Shown here in pieces: positions 17,379-25,227 of a stretch of DNA of 64,000 nucleotides (its first letter is position 1; every line of letters begins with the position of its first letter). The translations under genes were made by a program, and so were the position numbers. Source of the stretch: Sphingomonadales bacterium UBA2369 (GTDB lineage: Bacteria > Pseudomonadota > Alphaproteobacteria > Sphingomonadales > Sphingomonadaceae); contig DDTH01000022.1 in assembly GCA_002344055.1 (NCBI GenBank), positions 17,365-81,364 on the forward strand. Direction: 5' to 3'. The notes below the pieces were generated by a model. It was given only the letters and a program-made list of their open reading frames with translations. It was not told the origin of the DNA and ran no database searches.

Positions 17379-17927
17379 TTAGCTATCCTGTCCTTCTACC
17401 TTGATTGTGTCCGCACCGTCCGCACTAAGCGGAGCGGTCGCCGCGATAAGTTCGTCCGTCATCACCAGTTTGGCGCTGCGGATATTGGCCCGCGTGATCC
17501 ACATATCGTCCTGGCCGGGCACCTGGATGCCGATCAGCTCGCGCTCAACACCGAGCAAAGGTCCGGTCAGCTGCTTGCGGTCCTGCACCGGATCCTCCAG
17601 CGAAATCCGCGCCTGATGGCCCTTCCAATCCTCGAAATCCTGCAGCCGGGTCAGCGGCCGGTCGATGCCGGGCGAGCTGACCTCCAGCCGGTAGGCGCCC
17701 TCGATCGGGTCCTTGCCCTCGGCCTCCAGCACATCGAGCATGTCCGACAGCCGCCGCGACAGGCGCGCGCAATCCTCGAGCGTCAGCTGCCGCGTCGCCG
17801 GATCCTCGGCCATCACCTGCAGCGTCGGATCGGACGCGCCGCCGATCATGCGGACACGCACCAGCGCGAGGCCCTCGGCCTCGACCGCCGGCTCGATGAT
17901 CCCGTTCAGCTGGGCGATGTCCGCCAC
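17379..17927 (-). CDS. rimP: Ribosome maturation factor RimP
   Basis: 182 aa. Needed for 30S subunit maturation. It starts with GTG, with AGGAG 6 nt upstream. Conserved parts are IIEPAVEAEGLALVRVRM, LTLEDCARLSRRLSDMLD and YRLEVSSPGIDRPL. It is the first gene of the operon, ahead of nusA. Confidence 0.95.
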   Translation of the reverse strand: MADIAQLNGIIEPAVEAEGLALVRVRMIGGASDPTLQVMAEDPATRQLTLEDCARLSRRLSDMLDVLEAEGKDPIEGAYRLEVSSPGIDRPLTRLQDFEDWKGHQARISLEDPVQDRKQLTGPLLGVERELIGIQVPGQDDMWITRANIRSAKLVMTDELIAATAPLSADGADTIKVEGQDS

Positions 17928-17962
17928 GCGCGCTCCTGAAAAATGCAATGCTTCTCCGCCGC

Positions 17963-17982
17963 CGGCCCCGTCCCCGGGGCCG
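17963..17982. repeat. GC-rich hairpin in the rimP leader
   Basis: CGGCCCC pairs with GGGGCCG around a 6-nt loop, within the presumed 5' untranslated region of the operon. No T-run follows in the rimP direction. It may stabilise the leader or be a repeat remnant. Confidence 0.4.
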
Positions 17983-18018
17983 ACCTCAACGTCTGACGAT
18001 GTCGAGAAAGGCAAGGCG

Positions 18019-18047
18019 CATATAGGCGCGGCCGGCAGGAGGGGCAA
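18019..18047 (-). promoter_or_regulatory. Putative promoter of the rimP-nusA-infB-pnp operon
   Basis: On the minus strand TTGCCC and TATATG are separated by 17 nt, placing a transcription start about 85 nt before the rimP GTG. It lies in the only sizeable gap upstream of the operon, after the stop of the dioxygenase-like gene. Confidence 0.4.
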
Positions 18048-18071
18048 GCGCGGATTGGCGACCGGTGCGGA

Positions 18072-18446
18072 TCAGAAATCCGATTTGCCGAAGCGGGCGA
18101 CGCCCTTGTTCTGACCAGGCGGATCGAGCACGCTCAAATCGAGCGGCACCGGCTCGCCGAGCCATTGGCCGAGAATCGTATGATCGGCCAGATCGTCATC
18201 CGTCAGAGGGTGAATCAGCGCCCGCAAGTGCGAAGCTTCGATGACCGGAAGCAAGGCGGGAAGCGAAGCTTCCACAAAGTGAATCTCGAACTGCGGAATG
18301 GGGTGCGGCCCGACCGCCTCCCAGGTCATTCTGCCGACGAAGCCGACATGTTCAGGCATCCCGGCAAGGCGCTCGCGCAGCAGCTTCGCGGCCGCACGCT
18401 CTCCCTCCTGGTAATAGATGTGCGCGTGATAGGGCGCGTCGCTCAA
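18072..18446 (-). CDS. DOPA 4,5-dioxygenase family protein
   Basis: 124 aa, the usual length for this family. Recognisable segments are YHAHIYYQEGER, GPHPIPQFEIHFVEA and LRALIHPLTDDDLADHTI. The His residues in HAHIYY, HPIP, HF and IHP would bind the metal in extradiol-type ring cleavage. The start is TTG, overlapping the upstream stop (TTGA). The natural substrate in bacteria is uncertain. Confidence 0.85.
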   Translation of the reverse strand: MSDAPYHAHIYYQEGERAAAKLLRERLAGMPEHVGFVGRMTWEAVGPHPIPQFEIHFVEASLPALLPVIEASHLRALIHPLTDDDLADHTILGQWLGEPVPLDLSVLDPPGQNKGVARFGKSDF

Positions 18447-19042
18447 TTGCTGCCCCAGGGCGGCGGCGGCGCCGCTATGGGCCGGGTCAGGTCGAACTCG
18501 ACGCGGAGCAGCCGGTTCGGGCGCTGCAGCTGGTAGGCATAGGTCCGCCCCGGCAGAATTTCGACCGTCCACACATTCGTCATCGACTGGGGGATGTTGC
18601 CGCGCTGGAACAGGTCCTTGGAGAATTGGTCGGCGGGGAAATCCTGCCGCGTCGCGGTCCCCGGTGCGGCGCTGTCGCCGCCATATTGGGTCAGGTCATC
18701 CTCGCTGCCATCCTCGTGGCGATGGTCGTGCTTCAGCCGCACGCCCTCGGCTGTGCGGGTGATCACCCAGGTGCGCGAGCGATCGGCGCCGACATAGAAT
18801 GGCACGCGGATCACATCGTCCGAACATTCCCGCACGTGCATCACCAGCCGCGCGCTCCGCATGTCATTGTCGGCGGCGTCGGTCGTGACCACCCGCCCCT
18901 CGAACGCCTGCCCGCAATAAGCGCGCAGATTGGCCATGAAGGCGTCTTCCGGCGCATTCGCGGCGGACGGGGTCGTGGCGCAGCCGGCCAGCAAAGCGAG
19001 CATCGGCATGGATGCGAGGAAGGTGATGCGGGATAAGGTCAT
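18443..19042 (-). CDS. Putative lipoprotein, 199 aa
   Basis: A lipoprotein signal peptide (TFLASMPMLALLAGC) places the lipidated Cys near residue 21. The mature part has a Cys in LRAYCGQAFEGRVV and another in HVRECSDDVIRVPF, suggesting a disulfide. Later it contains DRSRTWVITRTAEGVRLKHD and a beta-rich tail (GRTYAYQLQRPNRLLRVEFD). I know it only as a conserved type of sphingomonad hypothetical. It overlaps the dioxygenase-like gene and is probably cotranscribed with it. Confidence 0.75.
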   Translation of the reverse strand: MTLSRITFLASMPMLALLAGCATTPSAANAPEDAFMANLRAYCGQAFEGRVVTTDAADNDMRSARLVMHVRECSDDVIRVPFYVGADRSRTWVITRTAEGVRLKHDHRHEDGSEDDLTQYGGDSAAPGTATRQDFPADQFSKDLFQRGNIPQSMTNVWTVEILPGRTYAYQLQRPNRLLRVEFDLTRPIAAPPPPWGSN

Positions 19043-19098
19043 GCAGCCGACCCTAGGCACCCGAACCCAATCTGCCAACCGCCAGGGCGGTCAGCCGG

Positions 19099-19545
19099 TC
19101 ACGCCGCCTTGAACACCCAATAGCGGTTGAGCGCGAAGCTCATCAGGGGCGTCAGCACGATCATCGCGGGCAAAGGCGCGAGCGGATGCAGGCGCATCAC
19201 ATCGACCGCGAGCCACACCCACAGGCTGTTCAGCAGGAACGCGAAGGCCGACGCGATCAGGAAACGGACGATCATCGCCCGCTCGCCCTCATCCGTGTCC
19301 GCCTTGAAGCTCCAGCGGCTGTGCACCGCATAGCCGGCCGCCATGCCGCAGCCATGGCTGATCACGTTCGCGGCCAACGGCAGCACGCCCGCGAACACGA
19401 CGGCGGAATAGATCAGCGCCGAGAACAAGGTCACGGCCATGCCGCCGACGACGAAGCGCAGCAGCTGACGGAAGCCCTCGCTCGCCACGAGTTCGGTCAG
19501 CGCGGCGCGCGCGTCTTTCCGTTCGGGCGTCGTTTCGGCGTCCAT
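19099..19545 (-). CDS. GtrA-family membrane protein
   Basis: 148 aa with four membrane segments (FVVGGMAVTLFSALIYSAVV, then AANVISHGCGMAAGYAV, FLIASAFAFLLNSLWVWLAV and LPAMIVLTPLMSFALNRYWV). The ending NRYWVFKA is the GtrA hallmark. GtrA proteins are thought to flip undecaprenyl-linked sugars to the periplasm. It lies immediately downstream of a GT2 gene and near a GT-C gene, which together make up a Gtr-like set. Confidence 0.9.
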   Translation of the reverse strand: MDAETTPERKDARAALTELVASEGFRQLLRFVVGGMAVTLFSALIYSAVVFAGVLPLAANVISHGCGMAAGYAVHSRWSFKADTDEGERAMIVRFLIASAFAFLLNSLWVWLAVDVMRLHPLAPLPAMIVLTPLMSFALNRYWVFKAA

Positions 19546-19587
19546 CACACGTCCCAAATGCACTGAAGGGGGTTAAGAGCGTCTTTC

Positions 19588-20394
19588 TTAACCGATTGGG
19601 TCGGGATTCGGCAAGGCCGCGGAATCGGCAGCGCCGGGCAGGCGCGAATCCTCGCGGGGCACGAACAGCTTCGGCCGCTTCAGCTTCCACCGGCTCAGCC
19701 GATAGTCCATCGCCGTGCCGAGCACGCCGAAGCCATAGACGCAGCTGCGCTTGAAATTGATGCTGCTCGCTTCCGGGAAATATTTGGTCGGGCAGCTGAT
19801 CTCGCCAATCCGGAAACCATGCCAGGCGGCCTGCGCGATCATCTGATTGTCGAACACGAAATCGTCGGACGCCGCCAGCAACGGCAAAGTCTCCAGCACC
19901 TTGCGGCTCCAGGCGCGATAGCCGGTATGATATTCGCTCAATTTCTGCCGCATCACCAGATTCTGGAAAGCGGTGAGCATCCGGTTCGCGACATATTTGT
20001 AGCGCGGCATGCCGCCCTCGATCGCCCCGCGCGACAGGATGCGCGAGGCGAACACCGCGTCATAATGGCCCGACGCGATCATTCCCGCCATCGCCGTCAC
20101 CAGCTTGGGGGTGTATTGATAATCCGGGTGCAGCATCACGACGATGTCGGCGCCACGGGCCAGCGCGGCGGTGTAGCAAGTCTTCTGATTGCCGCCATAG
20201 CCGCGATTCTGATCGTGGACGATCACGTGCAGGCCCAGTTCGCGCGCCAGCGCGGCGGTGTCGTCCTTGCTGCAATCGTCGGTGAGGATAATGTCGTCGA
20301 CCACGTCGCGCGGAATCTCCGCGACCGTCTGGCGCAGCGTCTTGGCCGCGTTATAGGCCGGCAGCACGACCGTAACCTTCTGTCCGTCAATCAC
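19588..20394 (-). CDS. Family 2 glycosyltransferase (polyprenyl-sugar synthase type)
   Basis: 268 aa. The nucleotide-sugar-binding start VTVVLPAYNAAKTL, the DD pair in ILTDDCSKDDT and DIVVMLHPDYQYTP with the DXD-like Asp residues are clear. It resembles DPM1-like enzymes that load a sugar onto polyprenyl phosphate, but lacks the C-terminal membrane helices of GtrB. It starts with GTG and is 42 nt from gtrA. It probably supplies the lipid-linked donor for the divergently encoded GT-C protein. Confidence 0.88.
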   Translation of the reverse strand: MIDGQKVTVVLPAYNAAKTLRQTVAEIPRDVVDDIILTDDCSKDDTAALARELGLHVIVHDQNRGYGGNQKTCYTAALARGADIVVMLHPDYQYTPKLVTAMAGMIASGHYDAVFASRILSRGAIEGGMPRYKYVANRMLTAFQNLVMRQKLSEYHTGYRAWSRKVLETLPLLAASDDFVFDNQMIAQAAWHGFRIGEISCPTKYFPEASSINFKRSCVYGFGVLGTAMDYRLSRWKLKRPKLFVPREDSRLPGAADSAALPNPDPIG

Positions 20395-20476
20395 TTTGGC
20401 GATGCCCCTGCCGCGTTTCGCGCGCGTCCCTGATGGATAGCTTGCCGCCGGTCAACAAGCTTCTAAGAAGGCGCGC

Positions 20477-22063
20477 ATGGGGTCGACCGAAACGATGGGC
20501 GGGAGCCGGGCTGCGCCGCAAGGGCGGGATCGCACGATAAGGCTCGGGCTGCTCGCGGTCTGGGCATTGGCCGCGCTGTGGCTGGCCTGGCACCACGTGC
20601 CCTGGCGCGACGAAGTGCGGGCGCTGACCATTGCGCTGAGCGGGGACACGACGCTCGACATGCTCCGCAACCTCCATGGCGAGGGGCATCCGGCGCTCTG
20701 GTATCTGCTGTTGCGCTGGACACATGCCGTGATCCAGTCGCCGATCGTCCTGCCGATCGTCGCCTTCGCTCTCTCGGCGGCGGCGATGACGGTGCTGGTC
20801 CTCAAGTCCCCCTTCCGGCTGACCACCGTCGCGCTCTTCATGTTCGGCGGGCTGGCCCTGTTCGAATATACGGTCAGTGCGCGCAATTACGGGATCAGCA
20901 TGCTGGTCCTGTTCGTGTTCGCCTGGCTCTATCCGCGCTGGCGCGATCGCGGAATCGTCATGGGGCTGGTGATCTTCGCCCTGTGCAACACCAATGTCCC
21001 GGCTAATTTCCTCGGCGCTGCCTTGGTCGGCTTCTGGTTGCTCGACATCTTCAGCGAGGAGGGTTTCCGCTGGAGCCGCAAATATGGCTGGTGGCTGGCC
21101 AATGCCGCGATCGCCGCGGCCGGCGCGGCCGTCTGCTTCCTGACCGTCTTTCCCACCGTGCACGATGCCGCGAGCATCGATCATCCCGGCGGCCTCGGGC
21201 TGGGCGACGTGATCGGCGCGCTGACCACCTCGGTCGTCGCCTTCCCGGACCTCGCCGCGCCCGCCTGGTTCGGCACCGGTTTCGGGAGCGTGCTGCTGAC
21301 CCTGCTGATTACCGGCAGCCTTGCCGGCCTGCTGCGCTCGCCCGCCGCCTTTCTGACCGGCGCCGGCGTGCTGATGATCTTCAAGCTCTTCTACCTGCTC
21401 GTCTATCCGGGCGGATACCGGCACCAGGGGCTGCTGCTCGTCTTCCTGCTCACGCTCTACTGGCTGGTCGCGGCGGGGCGCGGCGGCGCCTGGCCGGAGA
21501 AATGGAGCCTGATCCGCCGCGTCGCCGACATTGCCGCACGGATCGGCGGCATCGCCTTCATCCTGCTGCTCGCACTGCAGCTGGCGCATAGCGGCCGCCA
21601 CATGGAAGCGGCGATGCGCGGCATTCCGTACAGCCGCGTGCACGACCTCGCCAACCTTCTGGAGCGGGAGGGGCTGACCGAGGCGACGGTGATGAGCCAG
21701 CCCGACGTCTTCGCCGAGCCGCTGCCTTATTATGCCGGCAATCCCGTCTGGCTGCTGCGCGAACAGAAATATGGCACCGTCGTGCGCTTCACCAATCATG
21801 CGCGGCTGGACCAGAGCCTCGACGACATCCTGAACGACGCTCGCCGCATCGCCGGCGAAACCGGCAAGCCGGTCGTCATTCTGCTCAAATATCATCTGGA
21901 CGGCACCGCCCCGCCGCGGCGCTACGCGGAAGGCTATCTCGGCCATTTCTATTCCGATCCGGATCAGGAGCGGCGCTTTCTCGGCGCGACCCGCCGGATC
22001 GCGCGATTTGAACCCGCGATCACCGACGAGAGTTATGACGTCTATCTGCTGACCGGCGGCTGA
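20477..22063 (+). CDS. GT-C-type membrane glycosyltransferase (hypothetical)
   Basis: 528 aa with about ten membrane helices. The first extracytoplasmic loop carries HVPWRDEVRAL (residues 40-50), an acidic pair typical of GT-C enzymes that take a lipid-linked sugar. The C-terminal 130 residues are soluble and periplasmic (for example VMSQPDVFAEPLPYYAGNP). It is transcribed divergently from the GT2 and GtrA genes. The acceptor could be a surface polysaccharide or protein. The assignment rests on topology and one motif. Confidence 0.7.
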   Translation: MGSTETMGGSRAAPQGRDRTIRLGLLAVWALAALWLAWHHVPWRDEVRALTIALSGDTTLDMLRNLHGEGHPALWYLLLRWTHAVIQSPIVLPIVAFALSAAAMTVLVLKSPFRLTTVALFMFGGLALFEYTVSARNYGISMLVLFVFAWLYPRWRDRGIVMGLVIFALCNTNVPANFLGAALVGFWLLDIFSEEGFRWSRKYGWWLANAAIAAAGAAVCFLTVFPTVHDAASIDHPGGLGLGDVIGALTTSVVAFPDLAAPAWFGTGFGSVLLTLLITGSLAGLLRSPAAFLTGAGVLMIFKLFYLLVYPGGYRHQGLLLVFLLTLYWLVAAGRGGAWPEKWSLIRRVADIAARIGGIAFILLLALQLAHSGRHMEAAMRGIPYSRVHDLANLLEREGLTEATVMSQPDVFAEPLPYYAGNPVWLLREQKYGTVVRFTNHARLDQSLDDILNDARRIAGETGKPVVILLKYHLDGTAPPRRYAEGYLGHFYSDPDQERRFLGATRRIARFEPAITDESYDVYLLTGG

Positions 22064-22097
22064 TCCCGCCTCCCCTTTTCTCTGCCTGGAGACCGAC

Positions 22098-23234
22098 ATG
22101 CGTTTCGTCCGTATCGCCCTTCCCGCCCTCGCGCTGGCCGCCTGCGCCGGCAATGCGCCCGCCGCCGTCCAAGGCGACGCGCGCGGCTTCACGGTCGAGG
22201 AAATCGCCGATCTCGATTCACCCTGGGCGATGACCTTCCTGCCCGATGGCAGCCAAGCGCTGATCACCGAGAAAGGCGGCAAGCTGAAATTGTGGCGCGT
22301 GTCCGACAACCGGATCATCGAGGTTGGCGGCGTCCCGACAGTTTCCGCTGGTGGCCAGGGCGGGTTCGGCGATGTCGCGCTGCACCCGGACTTCGCCAAT
22401 AACCGCCTCGTCTATCTCAGCTGGGTCGTGGACGGCGAAGGCGGCCGCCTCGCTGTCGTCGGCAGGGCACGGCTGAACATCAATGAGGCGCAGGGCGTCG
22501 CCGCGCTCGAGAATGTCTCACCGGTCTGGCGGCAAAGCCAGGGCTATAGCGAGGGCGGGCATTTCTCGCACCGCATCGCCTTCGGCCCGGACGGCAAGCT
22601 CTATATCTCCTCGGGCGACCGGCAGAATTTCGATCCGGCGCAGGACCCGAACGGCAATCTCGGCCGCATCGTCCGGCTGAACGACGACGGCTCAGTGCCG
22701 GCCGACAATCCCTGGGCCTCGCGGGGCGGCGTCGGGGCACAGGCCTGGACGATGGGCAATCGCAATCCGCTCGGCCTCGCCTTCGCGCCGGACGGACGGC
22801 TGTGGAGCCATGAAATGGGTCCGCAGGGCGGCGACGAGTTCAACCTGATCGAGCGCGGCACGAATTATGGCTACCCGATCGTGTCGAACGGCGACCATTA
22901 TGGCGGCCGCCCGATCCCCGATCACGACACGCGGCCGGAATTCAAGGCGCCGCTGATCACCTGGACGCCGGTCATCTCGCCTTCCAGCCTGATCTTCTAC
23001 ACCGGCGAACAATTCCCGCAGTGGCGCGGCAATGCCCTGATCGGCGGCCTTGGCGCGCGCGGTATCGTGCGGGTCGAGATCACTGGCGACACGGCCCGCG
23101 AAGTCGAGCGGCTGGACCTGGGCGCCCGCATCCGCGAGGTCGAGCAGGCACCCGACGGCTCACTCTACGTTCTGGAAGACGAGGCCCGCGGTTCGCAGGG
23201 CCGATTGCTGAAACTCGTACCCACCCGGCGCTAG
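22098..23234 (+). CDS. PQQ-dependent aldose sugar dehydrogenase-like lipoprotein
   Basis: 378 aa. A lipoprotein signal (LPALALAACAG) is followed by a six-bladed beta-propeller of the soluble glucose dehydrogenase/YliI family: LDSPWAMTFLPDG, GGQGGFGDVALHPDFANN, GGHFSHRIAFGPDGKLYIS, GNRNPLGLAFAPDG and HEMGPQGGDEFNLI are the family blocks. The catalytic His is probably that of FSHRI. The enzyme would oxidise sugars in the periplasm. Confidence 0.92.
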   Translation: MRFVRIALPALALAACAGNAPAAVQGDARGFTVEEIADLDSPWAMTFLPDGSQALITEKGGKLKLWRVSDNRIIEVGGVPTVSAGGQGGFGDVALHPDFANNRLVYLSWVVDGEGGRLAVVGRARLNINEAQGVAALENVSPVWRQSQGYSEGGHFSHRIAFGPDGKLYISSGDRQNFDPAQDPNGNLGRIVRLNDDGSVPADNPWASRGGVGAQAWTMGNRNPLGLAFAPDGRLWSHEMGPQGGDEFNLIERGTNYGYPIVSNGDHYGGRPIPDHDTRPEFKAPLITWTPVISPSSLIFYTGEQFPQWRGNALIGGLGARGIVRVEITGDTAREVERLDLGARIREVEQAPDGSLYVLEDEARGSQGRLLKLVPTRR

Positions 23235-23584
23235 AAAAGCGACGGGAAGCCGCCGCGCGCGGACCAGCCGGTCCCGAGCGCGGCGCCGATCAGCAGCAGC
23301 CAGATGATCCACGCGGCGATCTTCATCACCCGGCTTTCCTTGCCGGTTACCGCCATGAAGACGCCGTAAAGGCCGAACACCACGGCCATGGCGAGGATCG
23401 CCGTCAACACGCCGTTGATCAGCCGGCCCTGATCCTCCGAGCCGGTAAAGCGCGTGCCCGACGGACTCCCGCCCGGCTGCATCGCGCCGCCGATATCCTT
23501 CAGCAGCCAGACCATGCCGATCGCCAAGGCGGAACCGAGCACGATCAGGATCACGCCCCGGATGCGAATTCCGCGATTGCTCAT
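23231..23584 (-). CDS. Hypothetical membrane protein, 117 aa
   Basis: Three membrane helices are visible (GVILIVLGSALAIGMVWLL, VLTAILAMAVVFGLYGVFMA and IAAWIIWLLLIGAALGTG), with a short polar loop after the first. It overlaps the 3' end of the convergent dehydrogenase gene by 4 nt. No family is recognised. Confidence 0.7.
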   Translation of the reverse strand: MSNRGIRIRGVILIVLGSALAIGMVWLLKDIGGAMQPGGSPSGTRFTGSEDQGRLINGVLTAILAMAVVFGLYGVFMAVTGKESRVMKIAAWIIWLLLIGAALGTGWSARGGFPSLF

Positions 23585-23603
23585 GTCAGCCCCCTGCGCC
23601 GCT

Positions 23604-24107
23604 TCAGGCGTTGTTAGCGCAAGGTGGTCCCGCAGGCGAGGCGGAGGTCTGGCCGGAGACGCGAGGGCGTCGCATCGCTTCGATCAGCATCTGCCGGAAT
23701 TGCGCATTGTGCAGGAACATCGAGACGCAAAGCGATTCACCGCGAAACTGCGGCTGACCCCGCACCATGCGCCGCTCGGCCGGGTAGAGGACAACCAAAG
23801 CGTTCGATCCGGCCCGATATTCGACACCGCAGGCCGCGCTGCTCGGGGGAGAGCTCCGCGCGATCCGGAACTCCCGCGGGGCCCGGCCCGCGAGCGTCTC
23901 CCGCACTCGCATCAACTCACCGCGGCGCGTGCGCGGATTGTAGGCCGCGCGGACATCGACATCCACCACGGCGACAGCGCCCTGCGCGATCTCGTCAGCC
24001 AATTGACGCATCTGCGCCGGGTCACCGGTCAGCGGCAGGCAGGAGCAGGCCTGCGCCGCGCCCTCCGCGCCGAACAGCATCGCCAGCCCGATCAGAATTT
24101 TCTTCAT
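23604..24107 (-). CDS. Secreted Cys-rich protein with CSC N-terminus
   Basis: 167 aa. A signal peptide (MKKILIGLAMLFGAEGAAQA) is followed directly by CSCLPL, so the mature protein would begin Cys-x-Cys. This resembles the N-terminus of TIMP/netrin-like domains, and further Cys residues (AACGVEY, SLCVSM, PPCAN) could pair with it. The basic central part reads MRVRETLAGRAPREFRIAR. The start ATG overlaps the trmB stop (TGATG), which suggests coupling. Function unknown. Confidence 0.7.
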   Translation of the reverse strand: MKKILIGLAMLFGAEGAAQACSCLPLTGDPAQMRQLADEIAQGAVAVVDVDVRAAYNPRTRRGELMRVRETLAGRAPREFRIARSSPPSSAACGVEYRAGSNALVVLYPAERRMVRGQPQFRGESLCVSMFLHNAQFRQMLIEAMRRPRVSGQTSASPAGPPCANNA

Positions 24108-24790
24108 CAGCCCACCCTCTGATAACGGAAATACCAAACCTCATGGCCCTTGCGGCGGGCCTTCGCCTCGTAGCGCGTCTCCGGCCAGCCGCCCGGCCGG
24201 TTCAGGAAGTCCGCCGCTTTCTCGACGATCCACCGGAAATCCTGCCGCTGCCGCATCACCATCATCGCCCAGCGACAATAAGTCGGATCGTCTGTCCCGA
24301 GCCTGAACTCGCCGCCGGGCGCGAGCTTGGCGGCGATCAGGTCGAGCGGGCCGTGATTCATCATCCGGCGCTTGGCGTGGCGCGCCTTCGGCCAGGGATC
24401 GGGGTGAAGCAGATAGACGAAGCGCAAGCTCCCGTCCGGCAGCCGCTCCAGCACGTTCAGCGCATCGCCCATGTGCAGCCGCACATTGCCGAGCGCGCGG
24501 TCGCGGACCTGGTTCAGCGCCCCCACCACGCCGTTCAGGAACGGCTCGGCGCCGATGAAGCCATGATCGGGCAGCAGGTCCGCGCGATAGCCAAGATGCT
24601 CACCCGAGCCGAAGCCGATCTCGAAATGCAGCGGCCGCGTGTCGCCGAACAGACTCTCCGACGACAACGGCCCCTCCTCCGGCACCGCGACCGCGGGCAG
24701 CAAGTCCTCGACCAAAGCGGCCTGGCCCTGGCGCAATTTGTGGCCGGAGCGGCGGCCATAGAGTCGGCGGATGCTTGTCGGATCGTTCAT
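24107..24790 (-). CDS. trmB: tRNA (guanine-46-N7)-methyltransferase
   Basis: 227 aa. SAM-dependent Rossmann-fold enzyme. HFEIGFGSGEHLGYRADL is motif I, GNVRLHMGDALNVL carries the acidic residues, and VYLLHPDPWPKARHAKRRM is the diagnostic TrmB signature. It ends with ARRKGHEVWYFRYQ. It is divergent from the small secreted protein that follows. Confidence 0.97.
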   Translation of the reverse strand: MNDPTSIRRLYGRRSGHKLRQGQAALVEDLLPAVAVPEEGPLSSESLFGDTRPLHFEIGFGSGEHLGYRADLLPDHGFIGAEPFLNGVVGALNQVRDRALGNVRLHMGDALNVLERLPDGSLRFVYLLHPDPWPKARHAKRRMMNHGPLDLIAAKLAPGGEFRLGTDDPTYCRWAMMVMRQRQDFRWIVEKAADFLNRPGGWPETRYEAKARRKGHEVWYFRYQRVG

Positions 24791-24843
24791 GATCGCCCTA
24801 TTGCGGCAAGAGCGGTTCCAGCCAAGCGAGGAGAGACGCCGCG

Positions 24844-25227
24844 ATGAAGAAGTTCCTGCTCGCCGCCGCGGCCCTGGCCGCTTTCGCCACCCCCGTGCAC
24901 GCGACCGGCACCATATCCTGCCGCAGCAATTCGGACGAATCGGTGACGATCGATCTGGTCGTCGGCAGCCTCGCCGGCCCGGTCATCGCCCAGGCCCGCT
25001 TCAAGAGCGGCAGCCGCGAGCAGACGACGGGCGACGGCGGGCCGATGCTGATGCAGGCATGGATCGACCCGACCACGCTCAACGCCGACATCGCCGACCC
25101 GAACGGAGAGCAATTCGTCGCCCGGCTTCGCGCGCTGCGGCGCATCGCCAGCGGCCCCTATATCGGCACCCTGCGCATCGACGGCCGCACCCACCAGGTG
25201 CGGTGCGTCGATGAGGAAGAGGGTTAG
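24844..25227 (+). CDS. Small secreted hypothetical protein, 127 aa
   Basis: A signal peptide (MKKFLLAAAALAAFATPVHA) precedes a beta-rich mature domain with one Cys near each end (TISCRSN and HQVRCVDEEEG), probably a disulfide. It overlaps the metK end by 4 nt in the convergent direction. No family is recognised. Confidence 0.7.
   Translation: MKKFLLAAAALAAFATPVHATGTISCRSNSDESVTIDLVVGSLAGPVIAQARFKSGSREQTTGDGGPMLMQAWIDPTTLNADIADPNGEQFVARLRALRRIASGPYIGTLRIDGRTHQVRCVDEEEG

Noticed and set aside
15446..17404. Long plus-strand reading frame opposite nusA
   Set aside because: It is a shadow of the nusA and YlxR frames in GC-rich DNA. Similar shadows lie opposite pnp, infB and the TIR gene. None has a ribosome-binding site or a recognisable domain.
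20477..22063. Assignment of the GT-C protein as a specific O-antigen or protein glycosyltransferase
   Set aside because: Only topology and one acidic motif support GT-C; no acceptor-specific domain is visible.
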